64,000 bases of DNA from Streptomyces filipinensis (GTDB lineage Bacteria > Actinomycetota > Actinomycetes > Streptomycetales > Streptomycetaceae). Of the stretch, positions 8,376-16,450 are shown piece after piece. Position 1 is the first letter of the stretch; each line of letters begins with the position of its first letter. The notes under the pieces were generated by a model. That model was not told the origin of the DNA. It worked only from the letters and a program-made list of their open reading frames with translations, and made no database searches. The stretch lies in the NCBI RefSeq assembly GCF_014649495.1, contig NZ_BMTD01000004.1, positions 186,001 through 250,000 of the forward strand. The letters run 5' to 3'. The position numbers were made by a program, and so were the translations under genes.

Positions 8376-8993
8376 CTAGAGCGTGGCCAACCGCTCCACC
8401 AGCAAGAACGCCCCGATCCCCAGCATCGCCGCCCCCGACGTCCGCGTCACCGCACGAGCCGCGGCCGGCCTCGCGGAAAGCAGCGCACGCGCCAGCGTGC
8501 CGACCGTGAGGTAGACCGCCGCGCAGCAGGCCATGTGCAGCAGGCCCATGGCCGCCGTCTGGACGGCGACCGGCAGGTGGGTGCCGTGCAGGGTGAGGAA
8601 CTGCGGGAGGACGGAGAGGTACAGCAGCAGGCCCTTGGGGTTCAGCCCGCTGATCGTGGCGCCGCGCAGGAAGAGACCCCGGTCGTCGGCGGACCGCTCC
8701 GCCGCGCCCGGCACCGCCGGCCGGCGCAGCACCCCCCAGCCCAGCCACAGCAGATACCCGGCGCCCGCCACCGTCAGGACCGTCAGCAGCCGGGGCGAGC
8801 CCGCCACCAGGACCGCGAGGCCCGCCGTCGCGAGGGCCGTGTGCAGGGCATAACCGGAGACCAGGCCGGCGACCGCGCGCGTGACGGGGCGCCCGCGCAG
8901 GGCGGCCGCGATGACATACGCCCAGTCGGCGCCCGGTACGCACACCAGCAGCAGGTCCACGGCGAGGAAGGAGAAGAGCAGTCCCGAGTCCAT
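8376..8993 (-). CDS. LysE/RhtB-family amino-acid exporter
   Basis: A 206-residue protein with six hydrophobic helices and the family signatures PGADWAYVIAAALRGR near the N-terminus and SGLNPKGLLLYLSVLPQF around residue 115. It probably exports an amino acid or small metabolite. ATG 8993 was chosen because it places the first helix at the N-terminus, as in the family; a longer in-frame start at 9077 overlaps the divergent Lrp gene. The divergent Lrp/AsnC gene 83 bp away is the usual arrangement for a ligand-responsive exporter pair (as LysG-LysE). Confidence 0.85.
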   Translation of the reverse strand: MDSGLLFSFLAVDLLLVCVPGADWAYVIAAALRGRPVTRAVAGLVSGYALHTALATAGLAVLVAGSPRLLTVLTVAGAGYLLWLGWGVLRRPAVPGAAERSADDRGLFLRGATISGLNPKGLLLYLSVLPQFLTLHGTHLPVAVQTAAMGLLHMACCAAVYLTVGTLARALLSARPAAARAVTRTSGAAMLGIGAFLLVERLATL

Positions 8994-9075
8994 GTCGGCG
9001 ACATTAGGCGTGAATGGCCCGAAAGTGTTCCCGAAGTTTGCCCACAGCCCGCCTGTCTGAGGGAAGATCTGCCAC

Positions 9076-9528
9076 ATGGACGACGTAGACCGGAAAATCC
9101 TTGCCGAACTGCAGCAGGATGGGCGGCTGACCGTGACCGAGCTGGCCGCGCGGGTGCGGCTCAGCGTCTCGCCCTGTCACCGGCGGCTGCGCGAGCTGGA
9201 GCGCTGCGGCGCCATCCAGGGCTACCGCGCGATCGTGGACGCGACCGCGCTCGGCCTGAACTTCGAGGCGCTGGTCTTCGTCTCCATGCGGCAGGAGGAC
9301 CGGGACACGGTCGCCGAGTTCGAGCGGGCGGTCGGAGAGCTGGAGCACGTCCTCGACGCCCAGCGACTGTTCGGTGAGCCCGACTATCTGCTCCGGGTCG
9401 CCACCGCCGACCTCGCGGCCTTCCAGCGGCTGTACGACGAGCGGCTCGCCACCCTGCCCGGAGTGCAGCGGCTGACCTCGACCCTCGTGATGAAGCACGT
9501 CGTACGGGACCGGCCGCTGCCCGCGTGA
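9076..9528 (+). CDS. Lrp/AsnC-family transcriptional regulator
   Basis: A 150-residue protein with an N-terminal winged helix-turn-helix (VDRKILAELQQDGRLTVTEL, residues 4-50) and a C-terminal RAM ligand-binding domain (about 65-145, with GEPDYLLRVATADLAAFQRL). It most likely controls the divergently transcribed LysE-type exporter in response to an amino acid. Full length for the family. Confidence 0.9.
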   Translation: MDDVDRKILAELQQDGRLTVTELAARVRLSVSPCHRRLRELERCGAIQGYRAIVDATALGLNFEALVFVSMRQEDRDTVAEFERAVGELEHVLDAQRLFGEPDYLLRVATADLAAFQRLYDERLATLPGVQRLTSTLVMKHVVRDRPLPA

Positions 9529-9547
9529 GGCGGCGCACAGCAGAGCA

Positions 9548-9578
9548 GGCGGCGGCTCACCACAGGTGAACCACCGCC
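9548..9578. terminator. Inverted repeat between convergent Lrp and TetR genes
   Basis: GGCGGCGGCTCACC (9548-9561) pairs with GGTGAACCACCGCC (9565-9578) at 12 of 14 positions with a 3-base loop. It lies 20 bp after the Lrp stop and 49 bp from the TetR stop and can serve both. Confidence 0.65.
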
Positions 9579-9626
9579 CGCCAGACAGGACTTGGGGACC
9601 GGGAAAAAGGGTGCGCCGGGGCCGTG

Positions 9627-10274
9627 TTACCTGCTCGGCTTCTTCCCGGTCACGCCCAGGTGGACCAACAGGGCCAGGTTCGGCTTGAGTTCCGCCTGCT
9701 TCACGCCCCAGGACGAGAAGCCCTTCTGGTGCGCCGCCACCGCCGCGAGCATCGCGACCAGCGAACCGGCCACCGCCGCCGGATTCACGTCCTTGTCGAC
9801 CCTGCCCTTGGACTGCAGCTCGGCGATGGCGTCGGAGAGGGAGTTGTTCACCGAGTTCAGGATCTTCATGCGGATCTTGTAGAACCGTTTGTCCCCCTCG
9901 GCCGCGCCGAGGTCGACCACCCGCAGGATCGCGTCGTTCTTCCGCCAGAACTCCAGGAAGCCGTCCACGAGTTCCTGCGCGGTCTGCCATCCCGACTTCC
10001 CGGCCCAGGACCGGCCCTCCAGCAGTTCGGTCAATCCGGCGCCCTCGGCCGCCATTTGCTCGGCGATCTCCAGGACGGCGCCTTCGACGTCCGGGAAGTA
10101 CTGGTAGAAGGTCGCGGGTGAAGTGCCCGCCTTCCGGGCGACATCGATGACCTTGACGTCCCGGTAGGGGGAGGAGCTGAGCATCTCGCTGAGGCAGTCG
10201 AGCAGCTTCTGCCGGGTCGCCTGCCCACGCCGGCCGGCCACGCGGCCGTCGACGGTACGCACTTGTCCTGTCAT
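9627..10274 (-). CDS. TetR-family regulator divergent from kbpA
   Basis: A 215-residue TetR regulator: N-terminal HTH (residues about 15-60, VIDVARKAGTSPATFYQYF) and a helical ligand-binding domain. Position and orientation match, from memory, the TetR gene next to kbpA-afsK in S. coelicolor (SCO4421). The divergent intergenic region (10275-10396) contains CCGTC-N8-GACGG at 10276-10293 but not the full TGACG-N3-CGTCA palindrome of the catabolic promoters. It is nevertheless the closest TetR to those operators and a candidate for their regulator; no sequence evidence proves this. Confidence 0.88.
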   Translation of the reverse strand: MTGQVRTVDGRVAGRRGQATRQKLLDCLSEMLSSSPYRDVKVIDVARKAGTSPATFYQYFPDVEGAVLEIAEQMAAEGAGLTELLEGRSWAGKSGWQTAQELVDGFLEFWRKNDAILRVVDLGAAEGDKRFYKIRMKILNSVNNSLSDAIAELQSKGRVDKDVNPAAVAGSLVAMLAAVAAHQKGFSSWGVKQAELKPNLALLVHLGVTGKKPSR

Positions 10275-10275
10275 G

Positions 10276-10293
10276 CCGTCAGCTTACCGACGG
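10276..10293. promoter_or_regulatory. Imperfect inverted repeat in the TetR-kbpA divergent promoter
   Basis: CCGTCAGCTTACCGACGG contains CCGTC and GACGG arms with an 8-base spacer, directly upstream of the TetR start at 10274. It shares the half-site CCGTCAG with the catabolic operators but not their spacing. It may be an autoregulatory site; weak evidence. Confidence 0.35.
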
Positions 10294-10396
10294 GTGATCG
10301 GAGCGCGATTCGGCCGACTGCAAATGGGGTGCACGGGTGCGCTGAGGGTGGTGTGCCTGGTCTGCGGGGTGCCTGTGACCCGGTTACTTTGACGGC

Positions 10397-11149
10397 ATGG
10401 CCGAAAACAGGGCATCCGGGAACGAAGAGGCGGAAGAGACCCGAGGGGTCTACGGGGAGGGCGTACCGTGCTGGGTGGACGCCCAGCTCGCCGACGTCGA
10501 GGCCGGCAAGCGGTTCTACGGGGAGCTCTTCGGGTGGACCTTCGCGCCCGCCTACGGCTCCTCGGTGTGGGCCCGGCTGACGGGGGAGCCCGTCGCCTCG
10601 CTGGCCCCCAAGATCGACGGCCGTATGCCCACCGTCTGGACGGTCTCCTTCGCCACTCCCGACGCCCGGGCGCTCGGCCGGCGGATCACCGAGGCCGGCG
10701 GGCAGGTGGTCATGGCCCCCTTCCCGGTGGGTGACCTCGGTGTCGCCGCCCTCGCCGCCGACCCCGAGGGCGCGGTCTTCGGGCTGTGGCAGGCGGGCAG
10801 CCACCACGGCTTCGGGCGGCGGCACGAGCCCGGCACCTTCGTCTGGGCCGAGCTCTACACCCGGGACACCGCCGGTGCCAACGCCTTCTACGGCGGTCTC
10901 TTCCACGACGCCCTCTTCGGCGAGGGGGCGGAGCCCGACTTCGGCCGCGCCCACGTCACCGAGGTCTTCCCGGCCGAGATGCCCCCGCACTTCCTCGCCC
11001 ACTTCCGGGTGACGGACCTCGACGACGCCCTCGGGGCCGTACGGCGTCTCGGGGGCCGGGTGCAGGCGCCACCCTTTGAGACGTCGTACGGACGAGTGGC
11101 CGTCGTCACCGACAATCAGGGGGCGTCGTTCGCACTGCTGCAGCGCTGA
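10397..11149 (+). CDS. kbpA: KbpA, AfsK-binding protein; two-domain VOC (glyoxalase-like) fold
   Basis: A 250-residue protein made of two vicinal-oxygen-chelate modules (about residues 20-130 and 145-250), with repeated signatures [24 protein letters not shown] and [22 protein letters not shown]. In S. coelicolor KbpA (252 residues, encoded directly upstream of afsK) binds unphosphorylated AfsK and inhibits its autophosphorylation. The size, fold and place immediately before afsK support the same identity here. It lies 178 bp upstream of the afsK start and is divergent from a TetR gene. Whether it keeps any metal-dependent enzymatic activity is unclear. Confidence 0.78.
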   Translation: MAENRASGNEEAEETRGVYGEGVPCWVDAQLADVEAGKRFYGELFGWTFAPAYGSSVWARLTGEPVASLAPKIDGRMPTVWTVSFATPDARALGRRITEAGGQVVMAPFPVGDLGVAALAADPEGAVFGLWQAGSHHGFGRRHEPGTFVWAELYTRDTAGANAFYGGLFHDALFGEGAEPDFGRAHVTEVFPAEMPPHFLAHFRVTDLDDALGAVRRLGGRVQAPPFETSYGRVAVVTDNQGASFALLQR

Positions 11150-11327
11150 TCCGTCCGCTTTGGCCGGATTGATGACGAGACACCCCTATTCTCACCGGGT
11201 TCGCAACCAGCCGCCCGGCCAGGAAGAATCGGGGTGCGTGCCGCCATCGCGGTGCGGTGGTGAGACGCTGCACTTCGGTCGCGTACATATGTGGGTGGCG
11301 CGGCTCGTACGGGGAGGTGGCAGGCAA

Positions 11328-13682
11328 GTGGTGGATCAGCTGACGCAGCACGATCCGCGGCGGATCGGGCCGTTCGAGGTGCTGGGCCGGCTGGGCGCCG
11401 GCGGCATGGGGCTGGTCTATCTCGCGCGCTCGGCGTCCGGCCGGCGCGTGGCGATCAAGACGGTGCGCACCGAGCTGGCCGAGGACCAGCTGTTCCGGGT
11501 CCGCTTCACCCGTGAGGTGGAGGCGGCCCGCGCGGTCTCCGGCTTCTACACGGCGGCCGTCGTCGACGCCGACCCGCGCGCCGCCGTGCCCTGGCTCGCG
11601 ACCGCGTACGTCCCGGCGCCCTCCCTTGAGGAGATAGTGAACGACTGCGGGCCGCTGCCGGCCCAGGCCGTGCGCTGGCTGGCGGCGGGGGTGGCGGAGG
11701 CCCTGCAGTCCATCCACGGCGCGGGGCTGGTGCACCGCGACCTCAAGCCGTCCAACGTGCTCGTGGTCGAGGACGGCCCCCGGGTGATCGACTTCGGTAT
11801 CGCCTCCGGAGTCTCGAACACCCGCCTGACCATGACGAACGTCGCCGTCGGCACCCCCGCCTACATGTCCCCGGAGCAGGCCAAGGACTCCCGCAGCGTC
11901 ACCGGCGCCAGCGATGTCTTCTCGCTCGGCTCGATGCTGGTCTTCGCGGCCACCGGGCACCCGCCCTTCCATGGCGCCAACCCGGTCGAGACGGTGTTCA
12001 TGCTGCTGCGCGAGGGCCCGGACCTCACCGGCCTGCCCGACGAGCTGCGCCCGCTCATCGAGGTCTGTATGCAGATGGAGGCCTCCGCCCGTCCCACCCC
12101 CGCCGACCTGCAGGCCCAGCTGGCGCCGCACCTCTTCGGATCCGGCTCCGACGACAGCGGCACCGCCTCCGCCTGGCTGCCCGAGAAGGCCGTCGCCCTC
12201 ATCGAGGCCCGCCGCGGCGGGCGCCCCGCCGCCAAGCCGTCCCTGGCCCCGACCGGCGGCCCCAGGAGCGGCGGCCGCTCGGCCGTACCCCCGCCGCCCC
12301 CGTACGACCCGCCCGCCCCGGTCGGCGCCCCCGACACCGGCCCGGTCCGGCTGGCCGGCGCCCAGGTGCCCATCGGCCCCGGCCCGCGCGTCGCGGACGC
12401 CCGCGCCGCCGCCGTCAAGGCGCCGCCGCCGGAGGCCGGCCTGGTCGCCAGCTGGTCCCGCCCGCGCACCGGTGTCGCCGGTGTCGCCGGCACAGACCCT
12501 GCCGTAGGCCCTGCCGCGCCGCCCGCCCCGGCCCAGCCTCCGGAGACGGCGAACGGCTGGCGGCCCTGGCGGTTCCGCATGTCCAACGAGGTCTGGGGCA
12601 CCCCCGCCGTCGACGGCGACCTGGTCTACGTCACCTCCTTCGAGGTGCACGCCCTGGACGTGGGCACCGGCCGCCGCCGTTTCAAGACGCGGGACGTGGC
12701 CTGGTCGATGGCGGTGGCGGACGGCCGTATCCACGCCTCCGACGGCCCGACCCTGTTCGCCCTGGACGCCCGCGAGGGCACCGACCTGTGGCGGCTGTCC
12801 ACGGACGCCTGGGTGTACTCCCTCAAGGCCGACCGCGGCACGGTCGTCACCGGCACCCGCGGCGGCGGTGTGCAGGCCTGGGAGGCCGCGAACGGGCAGA
12901 AGCTGTGGGAGATCACCGGCTGCCAGACCGACTTCGAGTCCCCCGAGGCCGGCCCGCTCGTCCACGACGGCACGGTCTACGTCTGGCAGGACGCCCGGCT
13001 GCGCGCCCTGGAGGCCCGCACCGGTGAGGAACGCTGGTCGTACCCGGTCGGCGACGCCGCCTCCTGCGGCGGTGTGCCCGTCCGCCTCGCGCCCGCGCCC
13101 GACGGCTACGTCTACGTCTCGGCCGGCACCCGCGTCCTCGCCGTCGAGGCGGCGAGCGGCATGGTCCGCTGGCACTTCGAGGCCCCCGCGGTCTTCCTCT
13201 GCCCGCCCGCCTTCACCCCCGGCCCGGCGGTGACCGGCGGCGGGGTGTACCTCGCCGACTACCTCGGCACGGTCTACGCCCTCGACGCCACCGACGGCCG
13301 CGACCGCTGGCGCATCGCGACCGAGGCCCGCTCCTCCGTGGAACCGGTGCTCGTGGCGGCCGGGCACGTCCATGTCGGCAGCGGCAAGGGCCTGTACACC
13401 CTGGACGCGGTCACCGGCACGCCCAAGTGGCGCTTCCAGGCGGGCGGTGACGTCGTGGGCGCGCCCGCGGTGGCCGATGGCCGTATCCACTTCGGTTCGA
13501 CGGACCATCTGCTGTACACGTTGAAGGCCGACGACGGCCGGCTCAGGTGGAAGCTGGCCACGGGTGGCGAGATCACCGGCTCCCCGGTCGTCAAGGACGG
13601 CGTGGTGTACGCGTGCAGCAAGGACCGGTGCGTGTACGCGCTGGACGCGGAGAAGGGGACGGGAACGGCACGCACCGCGTGA
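11328..13682 (+). CDS. afsK: AfsK, Ser/Thr protein kinase with PQQ beta-propeller
   Basis: A 784-residue Hanks-type kinase that phosphorylates AfsR and so tunes secondary metabolism. Kinase domain residues 14-272: glycine loop [12 protein letters not shown], Lys44, HRD at 136-138, DFG at 155-157. The activation loop [18 protein letters not shown] has Thr168, the residue known as the autophosphorylation site of S. coelicolor AfsK; this numbering supports GTG 11328, which also has GGGGAGG upstream. A Pro/Ala-rich linker (about 290-400) leads to a C-terminal PQQ-type beta-propeller (about 405-784, repeated GxxYxLDAxTGxxxW units) thought to sense a ligand. S. coelicolor AfsK is about 799 residues; the difference lies in the linker. 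Downstream comes a catabolic module rather than afsS directly. Confidence 0.95.
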   Translation: MVDQLTQHDPRRIGPFEVLGRLGAGGMGLVYLARSASGRRVAIKTVRTELAEDQLFRVRFTREVEAARAVSGFYTAAVVDADPRAAVPWLATAYVPAPSLEEIVNDCGPLPAQAVRWLAAGVAEALQSIHGAGLVHRDLKPSNVLVVEDGPRVIDFGIASGVSNTRLTMTNVAVGTPAYMSPEQAKDSRSVTGASDVFSLGSMLVFAATGHPPFHGANPVETVFMLLREGPDLTGLPDELRPLIEVCMQMEASARPTPADLQAQLAPHLFGSGSDDSGTASAWLPEKAVALIEARRGGRPAAKPSLAPTGGPRSGGRSAVPPPPPYDPPAPVGAPDTGPVRLAGAQVPIGPGPRVADARAAAVKAPPPEAGLVASWSRPRTGVAGVAGTDPAVGPAAPPAPAQPPETANGWRPWRFRMSNEVWGTPAVDGDLVYVTSFEVHALDVGTGRRRFKTRDVAWSMAVADGRIHASDGPTLFALDAREGTDLWRLSTDAWVYSLKADRGTVVTGTRGGGVQAWEAANGQKLWEITGCQTDFESPEAGPLVHDGTVYVWQDARLRALEARTGEERWSYPVGDAASCGGVPVRLAPAPDGYVYVSAGTRVLAVEAASGMVRWHFEAPAVFLCPPAFTPGPAVTGGGVYLADYLGTVYALDATDGRDRWRIATEARSSVEPVLVAAGHVHVGSGKGLYTLDAVTGTPKWRFQAGGDVVGAPAVADGRIHFGSTDHLLYTLKADDGRLRWKLATGGEITGSPVVKDGVVYACSKDRCVYALDAEKGTGTARTA

Positions 13683-13765
13683 GGGGTGTGCGACGGCCGT
13701 CGTACCGGTGTGTCACGGAAGGGCTCCAGACGGCGGCCGTCCCAGGGCTGACGCTACCCCCGGCG

Positions 13766-13786
13766 CACCGCGGCCGCCACGCGGTG
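13766..13786 (+). terminator. Short hairpin after afsK
   Basis: CACCGCG and CGCGGTG flank a 7-base loop about 84 bp downstream of the afsK stop. Weak terminator candidate. Confidence 0.35.
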
Positions 13787-13805
13787 TCACCCGGTCGGTA
13801 GGGTC

Positions 13806-14015
13806 ATGGACATGCCCACGCGGGCACGGGCGCGCACGCACCTTCGAGGCCGAGGCCGCTACCTGGCCGACAGCGCGACCGCACCCCACACGGCGTACGC
13901 GAAGGTCTCGGTGCCGGCCAAGGGCGTCAGGACCGTCAGGGTCCCGTTCGACAGGAACGACATCGACCTGCTCGACCACTGCGAGGCGGACCCCAGGGCC
14001 CGGCTCGCCGACTAG
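13806..14015 (+). CDS. Small hypothetical protein between afsK and the catabolic module
   Basis: A 69-residue open frame with an Arg-rich N-terminus and an acidic C-terminal half (FDRNDIDLLDHCEADP). GGTAGGGTC precedes ATG 13806 at a plausible distance. It corresponds in position to a small gene after afsK in related genomes (recollection, not checked). Its stop overlaps the stop of the convergent enoyl-CoA hydratase gene by three to four bases. No family recognised; it may be a remnant or spurious. Confidence 0.4.
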   Translation: MDMPTRARARTHLRGRGRYLADSATAPHTAYAKVSVPAKGVRTVRVPFDRNDIDLLDHCEADPRARLAD

Positions 14016-14785
14016 CGCAGCCGGAACTCCCGCCGTCTCCCCGTGAACAGTTCCGCCTGACGTGCGGGCGGCAGATTGCCGAGGGCGACCAGATGCGGGG
14101 CCTGGGCGAACGCCTGGGCCAGGGCAGCCTCCCGGGCCGCCCACAGCGCCCGTACGGTCCCCTGCACCCCCTCCGGCGGGCAGGCGGCGACGGCGGTGGC
14201 GCAGCGCACGGCGGCCGCCAACGCCCCGCCCGGCTCGGTGACTTCCGTGACCAGGCCGATCTCGTGGGCCCGCCGGGCGGAGATCCGTTCGGCGGTGCCC
14301 ATGAGCATCATCCGGGCCACCTCCCCGTACGGCATCCGCGCGGCCATCAGCATGGACTCGTAGGCGCTGACCATGCCGTACGTGGTGTGCGGATCGAAGA
14401 ACTCGGCCGTCGGGTCGGCGACGACGAACTCGCTCTCGCCCAGCAGATAGAAGGCGCCCCCGCAGGCCATCCCGCGCACGGCGGCCACCACCGGCTTCCA
14501 CAGGTCGTTCGCCTTCGGCCCGATCCGCAGCAGCGGATCGTCCTGCATGTACGGCGACGAGGGCTGCGGTACGACGGCGTCCCGGTCGATCCCGGTGCAG
14601 AACGCCCGCTCCCCGCTCCCGGTGAGCACCACGGCCCGCACGAAGTCGTCGAACCGCAACTCCCCCCACACCCGGACGAGTTCGCGCACCATCTCCAGGT
14701 CGACGGCGTTGAGCCGCTCGGGCCGGTCCAGCGTGACGACGGCGACACCGCTGTCCCGGTCGGTGTCCACCCGGACGGTGCTCAC
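14012..14785 (-). CDS. Enoyl-CoA hydratase/isomerase family protein
   Basis: A 257-residue crotonase. It hydrates or isomerises an enoyl-CoA. The start GTG 14785 overlaps the DUF35 stop (GTGA), matching the N-terminus VSTVRVDTDRDSGVAVVTL. The oxyanion-hole segments are RAFCTGIDRDAV (near residue 70) and VRGMACGGAFYLLGESEFVVAD (near residue 110). The usual catalytic Glu pair of hydratases is not evident at the standard positions, so isomerase, hydrolase or retro-Claisen activity is possible. Third gene of the operon thiolase-DUF35-hydratase that reads leftwards from operator site 3. Confidence 0.85.
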   Translation of the reverse strand: MSTVRVDTDRDSGVAVVTLDRPERLNAVDLEMVRELVRVWGELRFDDFVRAVVLTGSGERAFCTGIDRDAVVPQPSSPYMQDDPLLRIGPKANDLWKPVVAAVRGMACGGAFYLLGESEFVVADPTAEFFDPHTTYGMVSAYESMLMAARMPYGEVARMMLMGTAERISARRAHEIGLVTEVTEPGGALAAAVRCATAVAACPPEGVQGTVRALWAAREAALAQAFAQAPHLVALGNLPPARQAELFTGRRREFRLR

Positions 14786-15192
14786 GCCGGCACCCAGCGC
14801 GGCAGCCCGTCGTCGCCGAACGCCACCCGCACCCGGGCACCGATCCGGATGCGCCCCGGATCGACGGAGTCCAGGGGCGCCCCGGCGTGGCTGACCAGAT
14901 TCCCGACCAGCCGGATGCGCGGATGCTCCTCCAGCTCCACCACGACGACGTTGTACGGCGCCTGCGCGGCGTAGTCGGGCAGCAGCGGCGGATGCGGCAC
15001 GACGTACGACCACACCCGCCCGCGCCCCGACACCGGCCGCCACTCGGCCGCGAAGGACTGGCAGTGCGGGCAGCAGGGCCGGGGCGGGAACCGCGGCTCA
15101 CCGCAGTCCCCGCAGGCCTGGACGCGCAGTTCACCGCGGGCCGCGTACTCCCAGAAGGGCGCGCCGTCGGTGTCGGTGACGGGGGTCAGCAT
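14782..15192 (-). CDS. DUF35 OB-fold / zinc-ribbon protein, partner of adjacent thiolase
   Basis: A 136-residue DUF35 protein with zinc-ribbon Cys pairs CGDC (near residue 32) and CPHC (near residue 46) and an OB-fold tail. It lies 10 bp downstream of the Ltp-type thiolase gene and overlaps the hydratase start, the usual arrangement of Ltp2-DUF35 retro-aldolase complexes in steroid side-chain catabolism. By that parallel the pair would cleave a beta-hydroxyacyl-CoA to release a short acyl-CoA. A paralogue sits at 1446-1841. Confidence 0.88.
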   Translation of the reverse strand: MLTPVTDTDGAPFWEYAARGELRVQACGDCGEPRFPPRPCCPHCQSFAAEWRPVSGRGRVWSYVVPHPPLLPDYAAQAPYNVVVVELEEHPRIRLVGNLVSHAGAPLDSVDPGRIRIGARVRVAFGDDGLPRWVPA

Positions 15193-15202
15193 GATCGGCT
15201 CC

Positions 15203-16366
15203 TCAGTTCCGCAGCAGCAGGGCGGAGGTGGGCACGCCTTCCCCGGCGGTGACCAGGCAGGTGGCGGCGCCGGGTACCTGGGCGGTGCTGGTCCCGCGCA
15301 GTTGCTTCACGCCCTCGGTGATGAGGTTGAAGCCGTGCACATAGGCCTCGCTGAGCCCGCCGCCGCTGGTGTTGAGGGGCAGCCGTCCCCCGATCTCCAG
15401 GGCCCCCTGTTCGGTGAACGCCCCGCCCTCCCCTCGCCCGCAGAAGCCGTATCCCTCCAGGGAGAGCGGGATGAGCGCGGTGAAGGCGTCGTAGATCTGG
15501 GCCACGTCCACGTCGTCCGGGGTGAGGTCGGCGTGCTTCCACAGGTGGCGGGCGGCGGTCCAGGCCGGGCCGGTGAGGGGGTCGTCGTTCCAGTAGTTGA
15601 CCATGCCGTGGTGCTGGGCGGGCAGTCCCTGGGCGGCGGAGTGGACGTAGACGGGCCGGTGGCGGCAGTCCCGGGCCCGTTCCCGGCCGACGACCACGCA
15701 CGCGAGGGCCCCGTCCGTCTCCAGGCAGTTGTCGAAGAGGCAGAGCGGCTCGCTGATCCACCGGGAGGTCATGTACATCTCGCGGGTCAGCGGCCGTTCG
15801 TACATGACGGCGGCCGGATTCTGGTTGGCCCGGTTCCGGCAGGCGAGGGCGACGTTGAAGAGGTGGTCGCGGGTGGCGCCGTACTCGTGCAGGTAGCGGC
15901 GGGTGAGCATGGCGATCTCGTCGGCGGGCCGGAGCAGCCCGAAGGGCCGGGTCCACTGGGCGGGGGTGGGCAGCTGCACCGCGGTGTCGGTCCACGGCCG
16001 GGGCCCGCTGCCCCGTTTCCGGGACCGCCAGGCGACGCCGACGGTGGCCTGCCCGCAGGCGATGGCGGCGGCGAGGTGGGCGACGGTGGCGCAGGAGCCG
16101 CCCCCGCCGTACCCCGCCTTGCTGAAGAAGGTCAGGTCACCGAAGCCCACGGCCTTCGCCAGCTCCACCTCGTCGGTCTCCTCCATGGTGTAGGAGGCGA
16201 GCCCGTCGACCTCGCCGGGTGCTATCCCCGCGTCGTCGAGCGCGGCCAGCACGGCCCGGCAGGCGAGCGTCTTCTCGTCCTGCGGAAGGTGCTTGGCGAA
16301 CGCGGTCTGTCCGATCCCGACGATGGCGGTGGCGTCCTTGATCCCGGTTCCTGCCATGGCTGTCAC
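15203..16366 (-). CDS. Thiolase-like lipid-transfer protein (Ltp family), first gene of operon
   Basis: A 387-residue Ltp-type thiolase with the marker segment AQIYDAFTALIPLSLEGYGF then GRGEGGAFTEQG and NTSGGGLSEAYVHG, parallel to the protein at 5334-6503 but clearly divergent from it. GTG 16366 has GGAGAGGGGGA upstream; ATG 16357 (MAGTGIKD) is an alternative. With its DUF35 partner directly downstream it is predicted to act as an aldolase in the breakdown of a branched or cyclic acyl-CoA. It shares a divergent region with the acyl-CoA ligase containing two operator palindromes. Confidence 0.87.
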   Translation of the reverse strand: MTAMAGTGIKDATAIVGIGQTAFAKHLPQDEKTLACRAVLAALDDAGIAPGEVDGLASYTMEETDEVELAKAVGFGDLTFFSKAGYGGGGSCATVAHLAAAIACGQATVGVAWRSRKRGSGPRPWTDTAVQLPTPAQWTRPFGLLRPADEIAMLTRRYLHEYGATRDHLFNVALACRNRANQNPAAVMYERPLTREMYMTSRWISEPLCLFDNCLETDGALACVVVGRERARDCRHRPVYVHSAAQGLPAQHHGMVNYWNDDPLTGPAWTAARHLWKHADLTPDDVDVAQIYDAFTALIPLSLEGYGFCGRGEGGAFTEQGALEIGGRLPLNTSGGGLSEAYVHGFNLITEGVKQLRGTSTAQVPGAATCLVTAGEGVPTSALLLRN

Positions 16367-16378
16367 GGCGTCCCCCTC

Positions 16379-16397
16379 TCCTGACAGTGTGTCAGAT
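16379..16397. promoter_or_regulatory. 19-bp palindromic operator, site 3 of 8
   Basis: TCCTGACAGTGTGTCAGAT, with the core TGAC-N5-GTCA. It begins 13 bases upstream of the thiolase start (16366) and overlaps its ribosome-site region. It is the weakest copy (core lacks the inner G/C pair) but is spaced exactly 27 bp centre-to-centre from site 4. Confidence 0.65.
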
Positions 16398-16405
16398 TAC
16401 CGCTA

Positions 16406-16424
16406 ATCTGACGGACAGTCAGCT
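16406..16424. promoter_or_regulatory. 19-bp palindromic operator, site 4 of 8
   Basis: ATCTGACGGACAGTCAGCT, core TGAC-N5-GTCA. It lies 27 bases upstream of the acyl-CoA ligase GTG at 16451 in the divergent promoter shared with the thiolase operon. Confidence 0.75.
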
Positions 16425-16450
16425 CTTTGGTTTCCGGCTGGGAGGCGGTC

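Noticed and set aside
11106..13508. An 800-residue open frame on the minus strand across afsK
   Set aside because: Antisense to the kinase and propeller motifs of afsK; no family resemblance.
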